Positions 10,180-43,139 of a stretch of 64,000 nt of DNA are shown piece after piece. Below the pieces are notes generated by a model. It had not been told where the DNA came from. It did no database searches and saw nothing but the letters and a program-made list of their open reading frames with translations. This DNA is from Hermatobates lingyangjiaoensis (Eukaryota; Arthropoda; Insecta; Hemiptera; Hermatobatidae), in the NCBI GenBank assembly GCA_026182355.1, contig JAPFBL010000244.1, positions 186,001-250,000 of the forward strand, given 5' to 3'. Made by a program: the position numbers and the translations under genes. How positions within the stretch are numbered: position 1 is the first letter of the stretch; each line of letters opens with the position of its first letter.

Positions 10180-11735
10180 CGAAGGTATTTCAACTTCATG
10201 CATCAATACACTATTGAAACGAAACTGAAAATAATATAAAATCACTTTTAACTGATAAACAATGTAAGAGGAATAACCTCACTTTGCACAAGTGTAACCT
10301 GCGCATGTAAGTAAGTATTACGGCACTGGTACCTTCAAAATCATAGCAAGTTTATTACATGCTATAAAAAAAGTTCTGACTACTATTTTACAACAGAACT
10401 TGTTTATCAATGTAGTTTAAATAATGTTTAGAAAAAAAAACCTTCGTGTTTGGAATAATCTGCAACCATGCTTTAATTGTTATCCTTAAATTACTTTAAA
10501 ATTAATTTAACCTTCGCAACATTAGTGAAATTGCCTAACCTGGCTCTAGAATGTAGTTATAATCTACTGACTTTAAAAAACGGTAATATTTACGTGAGAA
10601 CCACTTACCTTATTAAAGCTTTTGAAGCCATTACGCCTGATAATGTATAGTGGACGTTTAACAAATAATTATCATGACTTAGAATTTACTATGTGTCACT
10701 ATGGTGACTGTTTAATCTACCTGCTTCGTGGTAACCGCACAATGTTTAAAAGTACTAACAATATTTCATTTCATTAGTTTAAATAAATATGACTTTTTTC
10801 ATAAGTAATTTTTACAGTATATATTCAATGGTTTTGCACATAACTTTACGGAATTTTAAATGTCCATTAAACTAATTAATTGAATTGTAATTAAACTTAA
10901 TTAAACTAGTAGCAATCGTTTAAAGTAACGTGCAGTAGAACATGCGTTAGCGAGGTATAATCAGCGCCCCTAGCGGGAAGTGAAGAAATCTTTGTCAGGT
11001 TACCCTAGTGCCTATTCGAGGAAACAGCATGTTTTAAGAATATTTTTTGCTTTGATGGATCAAATCCGGAGTGGAATAAACGCCGGAGCCACAGTCTGGC
11101 TAAACTTATTAAAATCACAGCCTTTTTAAACCTATCAGCAAACCGGCATTTAACAATTCAATTTAGGTTATTTATTTTTTCTTCAGTATAACATGTTATT
11201 CGCAGAAATTAAACAGACATCTGTTATTTTAAAGACATTATTCAGTCAAAGTTTGAGCTAAACAGCTGAGGAATTGGATGTTTGCATTTACGTAAATAGT
11301 GTAAACAGTGTACCACCACAACACATTTCATGTTTTAAGTCCCTAATGTAAGTAAGAGTGTTATTTTGATTTTCATCTGGTACTCCAATTTTATTATTAC
11401 TTTCTTTTATTTTTGTTACATTATTTACTAACAAATTTTCATCAAATTATGTATTTATAACATATAGGACCAATGAATAAAAGTATACTAAAAATATTAA
11501 CCGGAGATACATCTAAAATACTGTGTAGCTTGTTTATTTGATTTTTGCAGCCATTTGATGTCAAAAGCGAAAGAGATTCCAAGAAGTTCACCCAAATGCG
11601 ATGTCTATTATATCAACGCTACCGCTGTTTTTTTATCTAATTCTTTTCAGATCATTCTTTTGAATTCATAACTTTCTAATCTATTTAATATACTTCTTTT
11701 GAATTCTAGATCAAACGCCAAAGAAGTTTTGAATT
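10180..11735. other. No recognised feature
   Basis: AT-rich sequence between the ATCGAT cluster and the 70-bp array. No convincing frame, RNA or repeat. The missing 5' exon(s) of the P450 may lie here or to the left. Confidence 0.5.
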
Positions 11736-11739
11736 TTAG

Positions 11740-12110
11740 ATTACAAACAATAGTTTTCGATACGCATGTCACGTAGATTTCATGTCAAAGTTGTCTGGTG
11801 AATAGATGGCATACCATGTAGCTTTTGACACGCATATCACGTAGATTACCAGCCAAAGGTTGTCTGTTGGGTAGGTAGCATACAAAAGTAGTTTTTGACA
11901 CGCGTATCGCGTAGATTACCTGCCAAAAGTTGTCTGGTGAATCGATAACATATCAAAGTATTTTTTTGACTCGTATGTTGTTTGGTGAGTAGATAGCATA
12001 CTAAAGTAGTTTTTGACACGCATGTCACGTAGATTACCAGCCAAAGGTTGATCGGTGATTAGATAGCATACCAAAGTAGTTTTTGACGAGTCGTTCACTT
12101 GCCAAAGTAC
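11740..12110. repeat. ~70-bp tandem repeat, about five copies
   Basis: Unit words are 'gtagtttttgacacgcatat', 'cacgtagatta', 'ccaaaggttgtctg' and 'tagatagcatac'. Chance open frames on the minus strand follow the repeat and are not genes. Confidence 0.8.
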
Positions 12111-12722
12111 TGACTAAATACTTTTATATTTGATTATAATTTCATTTTTCATCACTTAGTTCCTAAAGTCTAATTAATAATTATTAATAGTAAATGTTGC
12201 TGGGTTGTTAAATCTAGACAAGATGGTTCAAGTTACACTTATCTCTGTTCAGATCAAGTATAATGAACTCCTGCGAACTGATAAACAAAAAGGAAAGCAT
12301 TTAATCATAAAGTTAATGTTCTCGAGTTACCGAACTGAAATACTAGATTGGATGAAATTCGATTTCCAAACATATGATTATTATTGTTCCTTTTTGGAGA
12401 TTTTTACCGCCTTTACATGTCTGACTTGTCCTTTAGTTAGAAATGTAGAGATTTTAAATTCTTCTTGATGGCCTATATATCAATAAAGTTTGTGGATTTA
12501 TTAAATGTATACATTGTATGCGACATTGTTCTCAATAATCGCCCTTATAGGGCAAATGTGTTGTTTAGTTTTTCGGCAATATTATCACTTAGCAGGGGTA
12601 CTCACAGACTTCCTGCATTCGAGCTACTTATGAAGTGAAAAGTCACAATGATCTACCCGCTGTATTTATTTAGATATATGAACGTATAAGCCACAAGGAA
12701 AAAGTAAAAAACACAGAAAATA

Positions 12723-12760
12723 TGCTCTAAGGCCTTTCAATTATATGTCATCAGAGAGCA
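12723..12760 (-). ncRNA. Hammerhead-like motif with perfect 6-bp stem I, AGGCCT family
   Basis: Minus strand: TGCTCT, CTGATGA, CATATAATT, GAA, AGGCCT, T, AGAGCA. Stem I TGCTCT/AGAGCA is perfect and stem III AGGCCT is self-complementary. Stem II is very weak (two A-T pairs). Confidence 0.5.
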
Positions 12761-12769
12761 ACTAAATAT

Positions 12770-13418
12770 TGATAACAAGAAAGGTTACAGGTTTGTTACA
12801 AAAACAAAATATGGGGAGACACTACAAAACACATGTTAAAATATAAAAACATATAAAATACAAGCTAAAAAAAGATAAAACAACAAAGAAAAACAAAACA
12901 TACAATTTAACAAAAAGGAAACAAAATACTAGGTACCAAATGGAGAAACATCAGTTCGATTAGAGCCCACACTACAGGACTTTAAAACATCATTATTTAG
13001 ATATATATTGAGTATTCTTACAATGTATGATGATGTATGTAATATTCTATGGTGAGGAAAGCCTTCTCTTCCCATATCATATGAATGCGATAGGTTTTTG
13101 CTTCTTTCCCGATCCACTCCCCCCACTCATTTTTATATCCTTTCTTAATTTGAAAACAAAAAAATAAATCTAAAGAGTAAGAGGCAACTGAATGAACTTA
13201 GCTGGCATGCAGAAAATGTGTGAGCACTCCTGGCGTAGACTATATGTGGTTGTGATAGGAAAACTTCGATTTATAATCCATATGTAAAATATTAGGGTTT
13301 CTAGTCAAAATGTGGCTAATAATAGCTAAAAATTGAATAAAATAAATTCATAATGATATTATATTATTAAGTAAATAATGACTAGCTTTACTGCGCTTAG
13401 AGCAACTTTTGCCCAAGT
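12770..13418. other. No recognised feature
   Basis: A-rich stretch followed by unassigned sequence up to the SINE duplication at 13419. Short frames only. Confidence 0.5.
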
Positions 13419-13426
13419 CCAGTGAC

Positions 13427-13765
13427 CTAGGTTAGGTTAGGTTAGGTTAGGTTGCAGTGGCAGTTCCACAAGGGAACATACTTAGGCCGAGCATTGGCCC
13501 TTTGTGATACCACACAATGAAGATTGATTCTACAGTGGGAGTACTAAATTTTCACTAACTCAAGTGTATTTAGAGTAGGGATCTTTAACGAGTACCTGAC
13601 ATCGTACAGGCTCGGGACCGACAGTTAAACGTCCTTCTCTGAGGGACGACGTGCACAGATTTATTAATCTCCCGTGTGAATAAATCGAGGGCCAGGTGGG
13701 GCATCGAACCCCGGTCCTATCAGTTCAGAGGCGAGCACGTAACCAGTAAGCTAGCCTAACCCCTC
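13427..13765 (-). mobile_element. tRNA-derived SINE, second copy, longer TTAGG tail
   Basis: It is colinear with the 4.7 kb copy. The tail on the plus strand is (GTTAG) repeated about four times just after 13427. The flanking duplication CCAGTGAC is at 13419-13426 and 13766-13773. Confidence 0.9.
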
Positions 13766-14565
13766 CCAGTGACTTAAGTATCGAAAAATCGACTGGCTGC
13801 TCTATATATAAATCAAAGACGAGATGAATTAGAGGCAGATGTTAATATTCTTAATGTCATGCGGTCTACCAATAATACCTTGGCGATCGACTGGTAGATC
13901 GCGATCAACGTATTGAGCACCCATAACTTAGTAAGTCCACTTCATAAACCAGTGATGGCACACCTTTGATACGCAAGTTCATTTTTTGTGTAACGCATCT
14001 TCAAAGATAGAAAAAAAAATCTGGAGTGGCCTACACTCAACTTTACTACAAGTAAACTTAATATCAAACTTACTAAATCAAGCAACTAAAGTTATGTATG
14101 TCTGATATTAACTTCAACACTGAACTTTATTACCTCCAGTTGCACAAGATACTGTTGATCATAATTTAGCCATATTAATGACTGATTTAATTTTAGTGTT
14201 GGTCTCATTAACGAGAAAATTAGTCTAATTTCAATATTTGTGGAAGTATTGAAGATGAATTCCATAAGGAATGGTATCATGGAAGACAAATATTTGAAGG
14301 TTTTATCACTTGAGATTATATAATTAACATTATATAATGAAGGTTAATTAGCCATGATGATGGCTAATTGCGCCAATTCTTTTTCAACAATGCCATTAGT
14401 CATACTACTTTTTTGTAATTAATAGTAATAATTAATTAATAGTATTTTAATTTTTGTAATTAACAATACTATCATAAAGTCTTGATTAAATAAAAATGTC
14501 TTAGCTTAATATGCTTTTGTTTTGTTTCTTTTTTTTTTTTTAAAAAAAACAAAACAGTAGTGGCC

Positions 14566-15345
14566 TGCACTCAACTTTACTATAAGTAAACTTAATATCA
14601 AACTTTTTGGGTATATAATATATAATGTCTCATTTGAGCATAATATATCGTCTCAATAGGAGATGTTTATTAGTCTTTCATTCCTGAGGTAGTATAGATG
14701 GTGATTGATCCACTTATCAATAGATAAGCCTTTTTTGAATGTCACAGAAATAATGGATATACAATCATTAGTATAACTACAGCAGTAGTAACATTATGAA
14801 AAGCCAAAGTGAAAATGTCATTATACGAAATAATCTCCTACAAGGGAGCATGGCTTTTGCTCCAATAGCCCGTGGATCTCTTACATAGTTTATCTGACCT
14901 CCTTCTACATTTAATACTTAAGACAAATTTTCCCATTTAGAACTTGAAAATATTTTAAGTATTTTAAAAACATTACAAAGTTTTTGTCTGATATGTCAAA
15001 AAAATGTAAGAAAAAATGTCTTTTTCAGAAATTTTTAATTTAAGATGTAGGGTAATTTCATTTATTATTTTTAAAAGAATTTTTTTTTAATTCTAAATAC
15101 TGTTCAACATTTTTGGTCTTTTATCAAACTATTATACAGGGAATTTTATGACATGCTGGAGTTTTTTAAAAAAATCACTTTTCTTTCCCTTAGTCAAAAA
15201 TCATAAAAATCTAATTTATTCTGATCGAGTGTTATTTTTGTCCACGTGCTGTACTCTGTTATAAGTTTGCTGTAAATGTATATTAAGAAAAAATATATTG
15301 GTAATTAGCCACCTTTGCATACTCAAATCAAGTTCAAAGCCGACT
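14566..15345 (+). mobile_element. Family X repeat, copy 2 (5' two-thirds)
   Basis: It starts 'agtggcctgcactcaacttt' and 'actataagtaaactta' and follows copy 1 through 'ggtaattagccacctttgca'. A 70-bp start fragment of the same family also lies at about 14024-14090, so two insertions or a rearrangement are nested here. Confidence 0.65.
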
Positions 15346-15771
15346 TTCCAGTATAATTTAAAATTTTATTGCTGGAAGCTTGAAATTTCTAAAAGTAATA
15401 GATCATTGGTAACATCAATAAATAATATTACTTTATGGTAATATGAAACCATAAATCATTGGTTTTATATTTTTGGTTTTTGTATTTTAAATGGCATTAA
15501 ACAAATCATTTAATTAAGTTACAAAATTTATAAATATACAATTTTTTTTTTTAGTCTACTTTTGTGATGTGTGAAAAGCCATGATAATTATGTTTCACTT
15601 TTTTCAACATTTTTTGACTAGCCGAACTCAAAAGGTTTGCCATCACTGTTATAAATCATTAATTATTTTTAGGCAAGATGTTTTAAAAGCAGAATATGTT
15701 CGAGAGTTGACTGCATCAAAATAGTCTGAATGACTTAAAACATGAACATTTCGTTGTAATTGTTTACATTT

Positions 15772-16704
15772 TACACTCTCTCTCTCTCTCACTCCTCTCT
15801 CCACCTCACTCTCACTCTCTCTACCTCTCACTCTCTCTCCCTCTACCTCTCTCTTTCACTCCCTCTCTCACTCTACCTCTCTCTCACTCGCTCTCTCTTC
15901 TTCACTCTCTCTCTCTACCTCTTACTCTTTCTCTGCACCTCCCTCTCAGGCTCTCTCACTACCTCACACTCTCTCTCCACCTCCCTCTCACGCTCTCTCT
16001 ACCTCTCTCTCTCTCTCTCTCTCTTTCACTCCCTCTCTCACTCTACCTCTCTCTCACTCGCTCTCTCTTCTTCACTCTCTCTCACTACCTCTTACTCTTT
16101 CTCTGCACCTCCCTCTCTCACTCTCTCTACCTCTCACTCTCTCTCCCTCTACCTCTCTCTTTCACTCCCTCTCTCACTCTACCTCTCTCTCACTCGCTCT
16201 CTCTTCTTCACTCTCTCTCTCTACCTCTTACTCTTTCTCTGCACCTCCCTCTCAGGCTCTCTCTCCACCTCTCTCTACCTCACACTCTCTCTCCACCTCC
16301 CTCTCACGCTCTCTCTCTCTCCCCACCGCCCTCTCCCACTCTCTCTACCTCTCTTTCTCACTCGCTCTCTCTACCTCACTGTCTCTTTCTCCACCTCCCT
16401 CTCACGCTCTCTCTCTTCACCTCCCTCTCTCCCCCTCTACCTCTCTCTCTCTACCTCTCTTTCTCACTCGCTCTCTCTTCTTCACTCTCTCTCATTACCT
16501 CTTACTCTTTCTCTGCACGTCCCCCTCATTCTCTCTCTCTACCTCACGCTCTCTCTCTCTCTCCACCTCCCTCTCACGCTCTCTCTCTCTTCACCTCCCT
16601 CTCTCACTCTCTCCCCCTCTACCTCTCTCTCTCTACCTCTCTTTCTCACTCGCTCTCTCTACCTTACTCCCTCTCTCACTCTCTACCTCTCTCTCTCTCT
16701 CTTC
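15772..16704. repeat. CT-rich simple-sequence array
   Basis: Nearly pure C and T with interspersed A/G: CTCTCT runs with 'cacc', 'cact' and 'tacc' spacers. Longer words such as 'cctctctctcactcgctctc' recur, showing internal higher-order duplication. The long Ser/Leu/Thr frame on the plus strand is an artefact. Confidence 0.95.
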
Positions 16705-16712
16705 CTCTACTG

Positions 16713-17240
16713 CCGTGGTTTCCAACCTGTGGGGCGCGCCCCCCTAAGGGGGCGCGAAGGGCTGCCATGGGGGGGCGCAAGCACTTCATAAATAGAAAAA
16801 TTACTTAGTTACTAGGTAATTTTTCTAAATACAATTATAAATTATTTCAAATGCTACTTTATTACGTTTTTATTTTATTACGTTTTGCGACATCATACTT
16901 GTGTGAATCAGGATTTAGTTCAGTTGCTGTTCTCAAAACAAAATACCGTTCTCGCTTAGTAATAGAAAAGGAATTACGGGTCTCAATTTCATCACATTCT
17001 CCAAGATTTGAGAAACTCTGCTCAGAGAAGCAAGCGCAACCATCACACTAGTAAAGGTAAGTCTATACATTCAATCATACATATGAGTACATAATTATGT
17101 ATTGTATCATTTTTTATCTCTGACTTGTGCCGACTATGACAGTAAATAGCAATATTTAAACCAGAGTGGAGGGGGGGGGGCGCAGGGAACTTATTATTTA
17201 ATGAAGGGGGGCGAGAATTCGAAAAGGTTGGAAACCACTG
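16713..17240 (+). mobile_element. 528-bp hAT element with transposase tail
   Basis: Terminal repeats start CCGTGGTTTCCAACC on the left and CAGTGGTTTCCAACC inverted on the right. Both are followed by C/G-rich runs. Exact 8-bp duplications CTCTACTG flank it at 16705-16712 and 17241-17248. It inserted at the right edge of the CT-rich array. Confidence 0.92.
16863..17051 (+). pseudogene. hAT transposase C-terminal fragment
   Basis: The translation TSYLCESGFSSVAVLKTKYR, then SRLVIEKELRVSIS and PRFEKLCSEKQAQPSH, matches the hAT dimerisation-domain tail (LCE.GFS..). It is the same family as the fragment at 62606-62745. Only the last 55 or so codons survive. Confidence 0.75.
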
Positions 17241-17474
17241 CTCTACTGAATACGTTGCCCTTCACTTCCTCTTTGCTTGGATTGTTGAATGCTTGTCACA
17301 CTGAGAGACTTAAACAGAAAACAAGAAGAGTGGCGTTTTACAAATGAGAGAAAACTAACTGGTGTAAAAGCATTGTAACTGGTCCCTCAAGACAGCAATA
17401 AGAATAAGTTTTTATTTGATTCAATAAGACAGAAACAAGATATAGATGGGGTTGGTGGTGGACAGACTCAACTG

Positions 17475-36730
<19,256 letters not shown>

Positions 36731-36989
36731 GCTCAAAAGTCCTGTTGCTAAAGCTGTTTGTAAAATACTGAAACGAAGAACAATAGCGAATAAGCTGTTT
36801 ACAACTACTGTCATGCTAACATGCAAGGTACTTGTCTAATTTGCCTGTGAGTTGTCACAAAAATTTTATATTTTATTAAAAATAAAATCAGTAAAAAAAA
36901 ACTTCACATCATTTATATCCCCTTAATATGGATGACTCATGTCTACGGATTATGAGGTAGAATATCATGTGAGTGCCCAAAAGAAATGT

Positions 36990-37085
36990 CCATATTTTTC
37001 TTATTATCGATACACTGTCTTCTATAGGATTTGATATCGATTTCATTTAAACAGCTGTTTGTATTGAACGCCATTTTGTAAATGA
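36990..37085 (-). promoter_or_regulatory. Candidate PEBP promoter: DRE-like TATCGATA sites and CAAAATGGCG
   Basis: About 300 bases upstream of PEBP coding exon 1 lie a perfect TATCGATA (37005-37012), a second TATCGATT (37035-37042) and, on the minus strand, CAAAATGGCG (around 37071). TATCGATA is the DREF-type promoter element of arthropods, and CAAAATGGCG resembles common housekeeping promoter/YY1-like boxes. The location fits a start site for a short 5' non-coding exon. Function is inferred. Confidence 0.35.
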
Positions 37086-37679
37086 TGAATTTGACATTTT
37101 AAAGGTTTTAATTAAAAAAATAAATCGTGTATCATTGACAAAAGTTTGAAGTTCTTCTGGTTTCGAAGGTCGGGTTATTGTGCAAATTTACTATTAACGT
37201 ATAAAGCTTAGAATTTTGAGGTTTTTAACTATAAAGTTCTTTATTTTCAGTGTGTCCCACCGGCACATCGGTTACAATCAGTAACTTGATACAGTCGAAT
37301 AATATTTCCCTTTTCTAATATTAAGTTCTAGCATTACTTAAATTTAAAATTTTGTTTTATTGGTTAAGTTTATTTTAAATGAAAACTCCAAATGGTGATG
37401 GTTTAGCTATACATTCGTAAACATGACCAGCTGTTTACAGTATTGCAGACAGCATTTACAAGTAGATAATGCTATAATGTGTACGTGAAATATACCGATA
37501 CTATATATTATCACTTTTACATTTTAAAATATTTCAAGTGTATGGGTTTTTTATTTTTAAAATTTGATTCTTCAATTAAGGCTTTTTTTACTAATATAAA
37601 AACTTTTTTGCAAATTATGCAAATAATAATCCATTTTTGTTTTTCAAATGCAAAAGGTGGATGACTAATATGGTAAATT

Positions 37680-40600
37680 TCCTTAATATGATAAGATATT
37701 CCACTTTCATAGTATTCATCAGAGTATTCTAAACGTGATCAGGAATATAGTAGGCTTGAAGGATTTCATAAATTTTTCCATTTTCATCGTATTTGTGGTG
37801 GAATAGCGAAAAGTTGAAGAGAGTAATGCTTGAAATTTGCAAAAATTGAATTTTTTTTTATTTTCATGGAATTCGTTTGAGAATTGTAATAATGATAATT
37901 GAAAGACGGTAAGATTACTTAACTTGATAAATTATTCCATACTCGTACTATTGGTGGGGGAGTAGTCAAAGCATGAACAGAAATATGTTAGGTGTGCTGA
38001 ATTTGTTAATTTTTTTTTCATTTTCAGAGTAGTTGTATTACAAGAATCAAAATGACAACTTGAATGCCTTAAATTTGATAACATTCTACATTTTCATAGT
38101 ATTCCTGTGAAAATAATCGAAAAGTGTACAGTAATGTAGTAAATTTTCGAAAGTTTATATTTCTTTTATTTTCACAGAAGTCGCATGAGAATTGTCAAAA
38201 TGTCATAACTAATATCCAAAGTTTTGGTTAATTAGGTCAATTGTTCCATCTTAATAGCATTCCTCTGAGAAGTCAAAACTTGTTCAGTAATACAATAGGT
38301 TTGAAGAATTTGATAAATTCTTCCATTTTCATAATATTGCTGTGAGAATAGTGGAAAGGTCAAGAGTAATACTGGAAATTTGCAAAATTTGGAATTTTTT
38401 TTTAATTTTCAATTTAATTTTTTTATTGTGTGAGAATAGTAATAATGTGCACATATACGTTGAGTTCCCTAACTTGATAAATGATTCAATTTTCTTACTA
38501 TAGATAAGGGTGGTCAAAGCGTTAACAATAATATTCTAAGTTTGCTGAATTTTTGAAATTTCTTGTTTTTCATAGTATTCATGTTAGAGTAGTTAGAACG
38601 ATAAAACGATTAAGATAAGTTTCCTAAATATGATAAAACATTTCATTTTTATGGTATACCAGTGAGAAAAGTCGAAAAACGAAGATTAATGCAATGCAGT
38701 AAATTTGAAAAATGTTATATTTTCATACAATTTGTTAGAGAATAGTCAAATAGTGATAACTAATATGGTTAGTTTGCTTTATTTGATAAACTTATTCTTT
38801 TTCATACTATTGGTATGCAAGAAGTGTAATGCCTGAACATTAATATAGCAGGTGTGGTGAATTTGTTAATTTTCTTTCATTTTTTTAGTGGTCGTCTTAG
38901 AATAGAATAGAATCTTGTCAAAACGATAAGACGAATACGATAAGTTTGCTAAATTTGAAAAAAATTCTTAATTTTCACAATATTTGAGGGAAAATATTCG
39001 AAAATACAATAGAAGTCGCATAATATGGAAAGTTTTGGTTAATTTGATAAATTGTTTAATTTTGATAGCATCGTCTGAGAAGTCAAAACGTGTTCAGTGT
39101 TACAATAGGTTTGAAGGATTTCATAAATTTCCATTTTCATAGTGTTTGTGTTGGAATAGTGTAATACGGGAAATATGCAAAAATTGATATTTTTTTTATT
39201 TTCATGGAATTCGTGTGAGAATAGTAATAATGTTAATAGAAATACCATAAGATCCCTTAATTTGATAAATTATTGTATTCTCGTAGTATTGGTGCAGGAA
39301 TAGTCAAAGCATAAACAGTAATATGTTAGGTATCCTCAGTTTGTTAATTTTTTTTTCATTTTCATTTTCAACGGTATTTGAAGTGTCAATATGACAAGTT
39401 GAATACAATAGGTTTACTATTTACTATCTACTAAATTTGATAAAATTTTTCATTTTCATAGTTATTTATGTGAAAATATTCGAAAAGTGTACAGTAATTT
39501 AGTAAATTATCGAAATTTTATATTTTTTTTTTATTTTCACAGAAGTCGCATTAGAATATTCAAAATGTGATTACTAAATATGGAAAGTTTTGGTTAATTT
39601 GATAAATTGTTTAATTTTGATAGCATTCGTCTGAGAAGTCGAAACGTGTTTAGTAGTAAAATAGGATTGAAGGATTTCATAAATTTTCTATTTTCATAGT
39701 ATTCCTGTAAGAAGAAGTGGCATGTGGCAATTAATGCTAGAAATATCAAAAAATCGAATTTTTTTTTTATTTTCATAGAATTTTCCGAGAAAAGTAATAA
39801 TGTTAACACATATACTGTAAGCTTGCTTATCTTGGTAAATTATTGCATTTTCTTAGTATTGGTGTGAGAGTAGTTAAAGCGTGGACAATACGAGTATTTT
39901 GCTATGTTTGCTGAATTTGTTATTTTTTTCTTTACCATAGTATTCATGCTAGAATAGTAAGAACGCCAAGGAATAAGATAGGTTTGTTAAATATGGTAAA
40001 ATATTTCATTTTCATAGTATACCAGTGAGAAATGTGAAGAGTAATGCAGTAAATTTGCAAAATGTTATATTTTCTTATATTTCCATACAATTTGTTTGGG
40101 AATAGTCAAATAGTGATGACTGATATGGTTGGTTTGCTTTATCTGATAAATTTATCCCCCTTCATAGTATTCGTACGCCAGAAGTCAAAGCCTGAACATT
40201 AATATGGCAGGTGGGGTTGAATTTGTTATTGTTTTTCATTTTCATAGTAGTCGTATTAGAAAGGTCAATAATAATATTCGAAATTTAATATTTTTTTTTA
40301 TTTTCAGAGACGTCGCATGAGAATTGTTCAAATGTTATTATTAATATGGAAAATTTGGTTAATTTGACAAATGTTCCATTTTGATAGAACTCGTCTGAGA
40401 AGGCAAAACGTATTCAGTAAGTAATACAATAGGTTTGAAGAATGAAAAAATACCAAATTCAGTACACCAAGCATATTACTGTTCAGGTTTTGACCTCTCT
40501 GACACGAATACCATTCAATTGGAAAAAATTTGTCTAATTAAGCAAACTTAAGATATTTGTAATCACATTTGACTATTCTCAAGCAACTTCTATGAAAACA

Positions 40601-43130
40601 AAAAAAAATATAAAATTTAGAATATTTATTGCAAAAACTTCACTTTTTGAATGTTTTCACAGGAATACTATGAAAATAAACAAGTTGATCAAACTTATCT
40701 TATTTGTATTTTCGTTTTGACTAAGATAACGCCACTATTATGAAAATAAAAAAAAAAAAATTACAAATTTAGCAAACCTAGCATATTACTGTTTACTCTC
40801 TGACGACTCACACACGAATATTACGAAAATGGAACAAAATTTTCATATTAAGCAAACTTATTGTATTAGTCGTTAGCTTTTGACTACTCGGAAGCGACTA
40901 CTATGAGAATAAAAAAAAAACATAAGATTCTTGAAATTTACTGCATCATCTTCACTTTTCGACTATTTTCACACAAATACTATGGAAATGAACAATTTTT
41001 GTCAAATTTATGAAACAGTCTATTCATCTTGTCATCTTGACTATTTCTACCACATCTACTAAGGAATGAAAAATATTACCAAATTCAGCACAATTTCATA
41101 ATATTACTCTTCATGCTTTGACTACAATGCTAGACGAATACTATAACGGTTGAAAAATGATCATATTAAGCAGATTTACCGTATTATTATTATTAACAAT
41201 TTTAATATTCTCAGACAATTTTATTCAAATTTAAAAATAAATATAAATTTTTCCAAATTTCCATTATTAGTCTTCACCTTTACACTATTCTCACATGACT
41301 ACTATGAAAATGGAAAATTTTCTCAAATTCTTCAAATTTAAAATATTACTGATGACGTTTTGACTACTATCAAATGAATACTATGAAAATGGAAGAATTT
41401 TTCAAATGAAGAAAACTTACATATTAGTAATCATATTTGACTATTCTGAAGTGATTCTATGAAAAAAAAAAAAAAATAAAATTTCGAAAAATTACTGTAT
41501 TAAACTTAACTTTCCGACTATTTTCATACAAATTCTATCAAAATAAAAACTGTTATCAAATTAATCAAACTTATCGTTTTGATTATTCTAACACAAGTAC
41601 TATGCAAATGAAAAAAATTCAGTGCACCTAAAATGTTACAATGTTACTGTTCATGCTTTGACAACTCTCATGCGAATACGGTAAAAATGGAAGCATTTAT
41701 CAATTTAAACATACATAGGTATAACTCTTAACATTTTTAATATTCAACGATAAATTATATGAAAATAAAGATAATTGCAAAATTTTGAAATTTCCCGTAT
41801 TACTCTTTTTTCTTACAAATAAATATTCTCATACGAAAACTATGAAAATGGAAGAATTTATCATATTCCTCAAAATTTACTGTATTGCTTTCGCTTTTTT
41901 GATTACTCTCAGTTGAATACTAAGAATATGTTACAATTTATCAAAGTAAGCAAGCTTACCATATTAGTGAACATGCTAACATTTGCATATGGGGTATATG
42001 CAAACATATACGGTAGGTTTGCATAACTTGATAAATTATTCATTCCATTCTCGTACTATTGATACGGGAGTAGTCAAAGCATGAACAGTACTATATTAGG
42101 TGTGCTGAGTTAGTTAATTTTCTTTTTATTTTCATACCAGTCGTATTAGAAGAGTCAAAATGAAAATTGGATACGATAAATTTGCTAAATTTGATAAAAT
42201 TTTTCATTTTTCTAGTATTCATGTGAAAATATTCGAAAAGTGGACAGTAATGTAAATTTTGGAAATTGTATATTTTTTCTATATTCACAAAAGTTACTTG
42301 AGAATTATCAAAATGTCATTACTAATATCCAATGTTTTGGTTAATTAGATAAAATTGTTCCATCTTGATAGCATTCGTCTGAGAAGTCAAAACGTGTTCA
42401 GTAATACAATAGGTTTGAAGAATTTGATAAATTCTTCCATTTTCATAGTATTCCTGTGAGAATAGTGGAAAGGTGAAGAATAATACTGGAAATTTGCAAA
42501 ATTTGAATTTTTTTTTTATTTTCATAGAATTGGAGGGAGTAAAGTAATACATATAAGACATATACAGTAAGTTTGCCTATCTTGGTAAATTATTGCCTTT
42601 TCTTAGTATTGGTGTGAGAGTAGTGAAAGGTTAAAGAGTAATTTTCTAGATGTGCCGAATTTGATAAAAATTTTTTTTATAGTATTCGTGATAGAATTGT
42701 CAGAATGACAAAACGAATGATATAAGTTTGTTAAATATGGTAAAATATTTAATTTTCATAGTATACCAGTGAGAAAAGTGAAGAGTAATGCAGTAAATTT
42801 GCAAAATGTTATATTTTCTTATATTTTCATACAATTTGTTTGAGAATAGTCAAATGGTGATAACTAACCTTCATAATATTCGTACGCGAGAAGTCAAAGC
42901 CTGAACATTAATATGTCAGGTGGGCTGAATTTAATTGTTTTTCATTTTCATAGTGGTCATGTTAGAATAGTCAAAACGACAAGACGAATACGATAAGTTT
43001 GCTAAATCTGATAGTACTCTTCATTTTCATAATATATTAAGGATAATGTTCGAAATGTAAAGAGTAATGCAGTAAATTTTCGAAATTTTATATTTTTTTT
43101 ATTTTCACTAAAGTTGCGCATAAGAATGGT
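37680..43130. repeat. Diverged array of the same ~158-bp satellite with orientation switches
   Basis: From 37680 to about 40440 and from about 42000 to 43130 the units read opposite to the 28 kb array ('gtgctgaatttgttaatttt', 'ttttcatagtagtcgtatta'). Between about 40440 and 41990 they read the same way ('tttgactattctcaagcaac', 'ctatgaaaac'). It occupies half of the PEBP-ECHDC3 intergenic space. Chance frames here are not genes. Confidence 0.8.
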
Positions 43131-43139
43131 CAACATTTC

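Noticed and set aside
12205..12468. 87-codon plus-strand frame
   Set aside because: No recognisable domain, no splice or promoter context; probably chance.
15760..16791. 343-codon open frame of Ser, Leu and Thr
   Set aside because: It is a translation of the CT-rich simple-sequence array and the adjacent hAT end; no protein-like composition.
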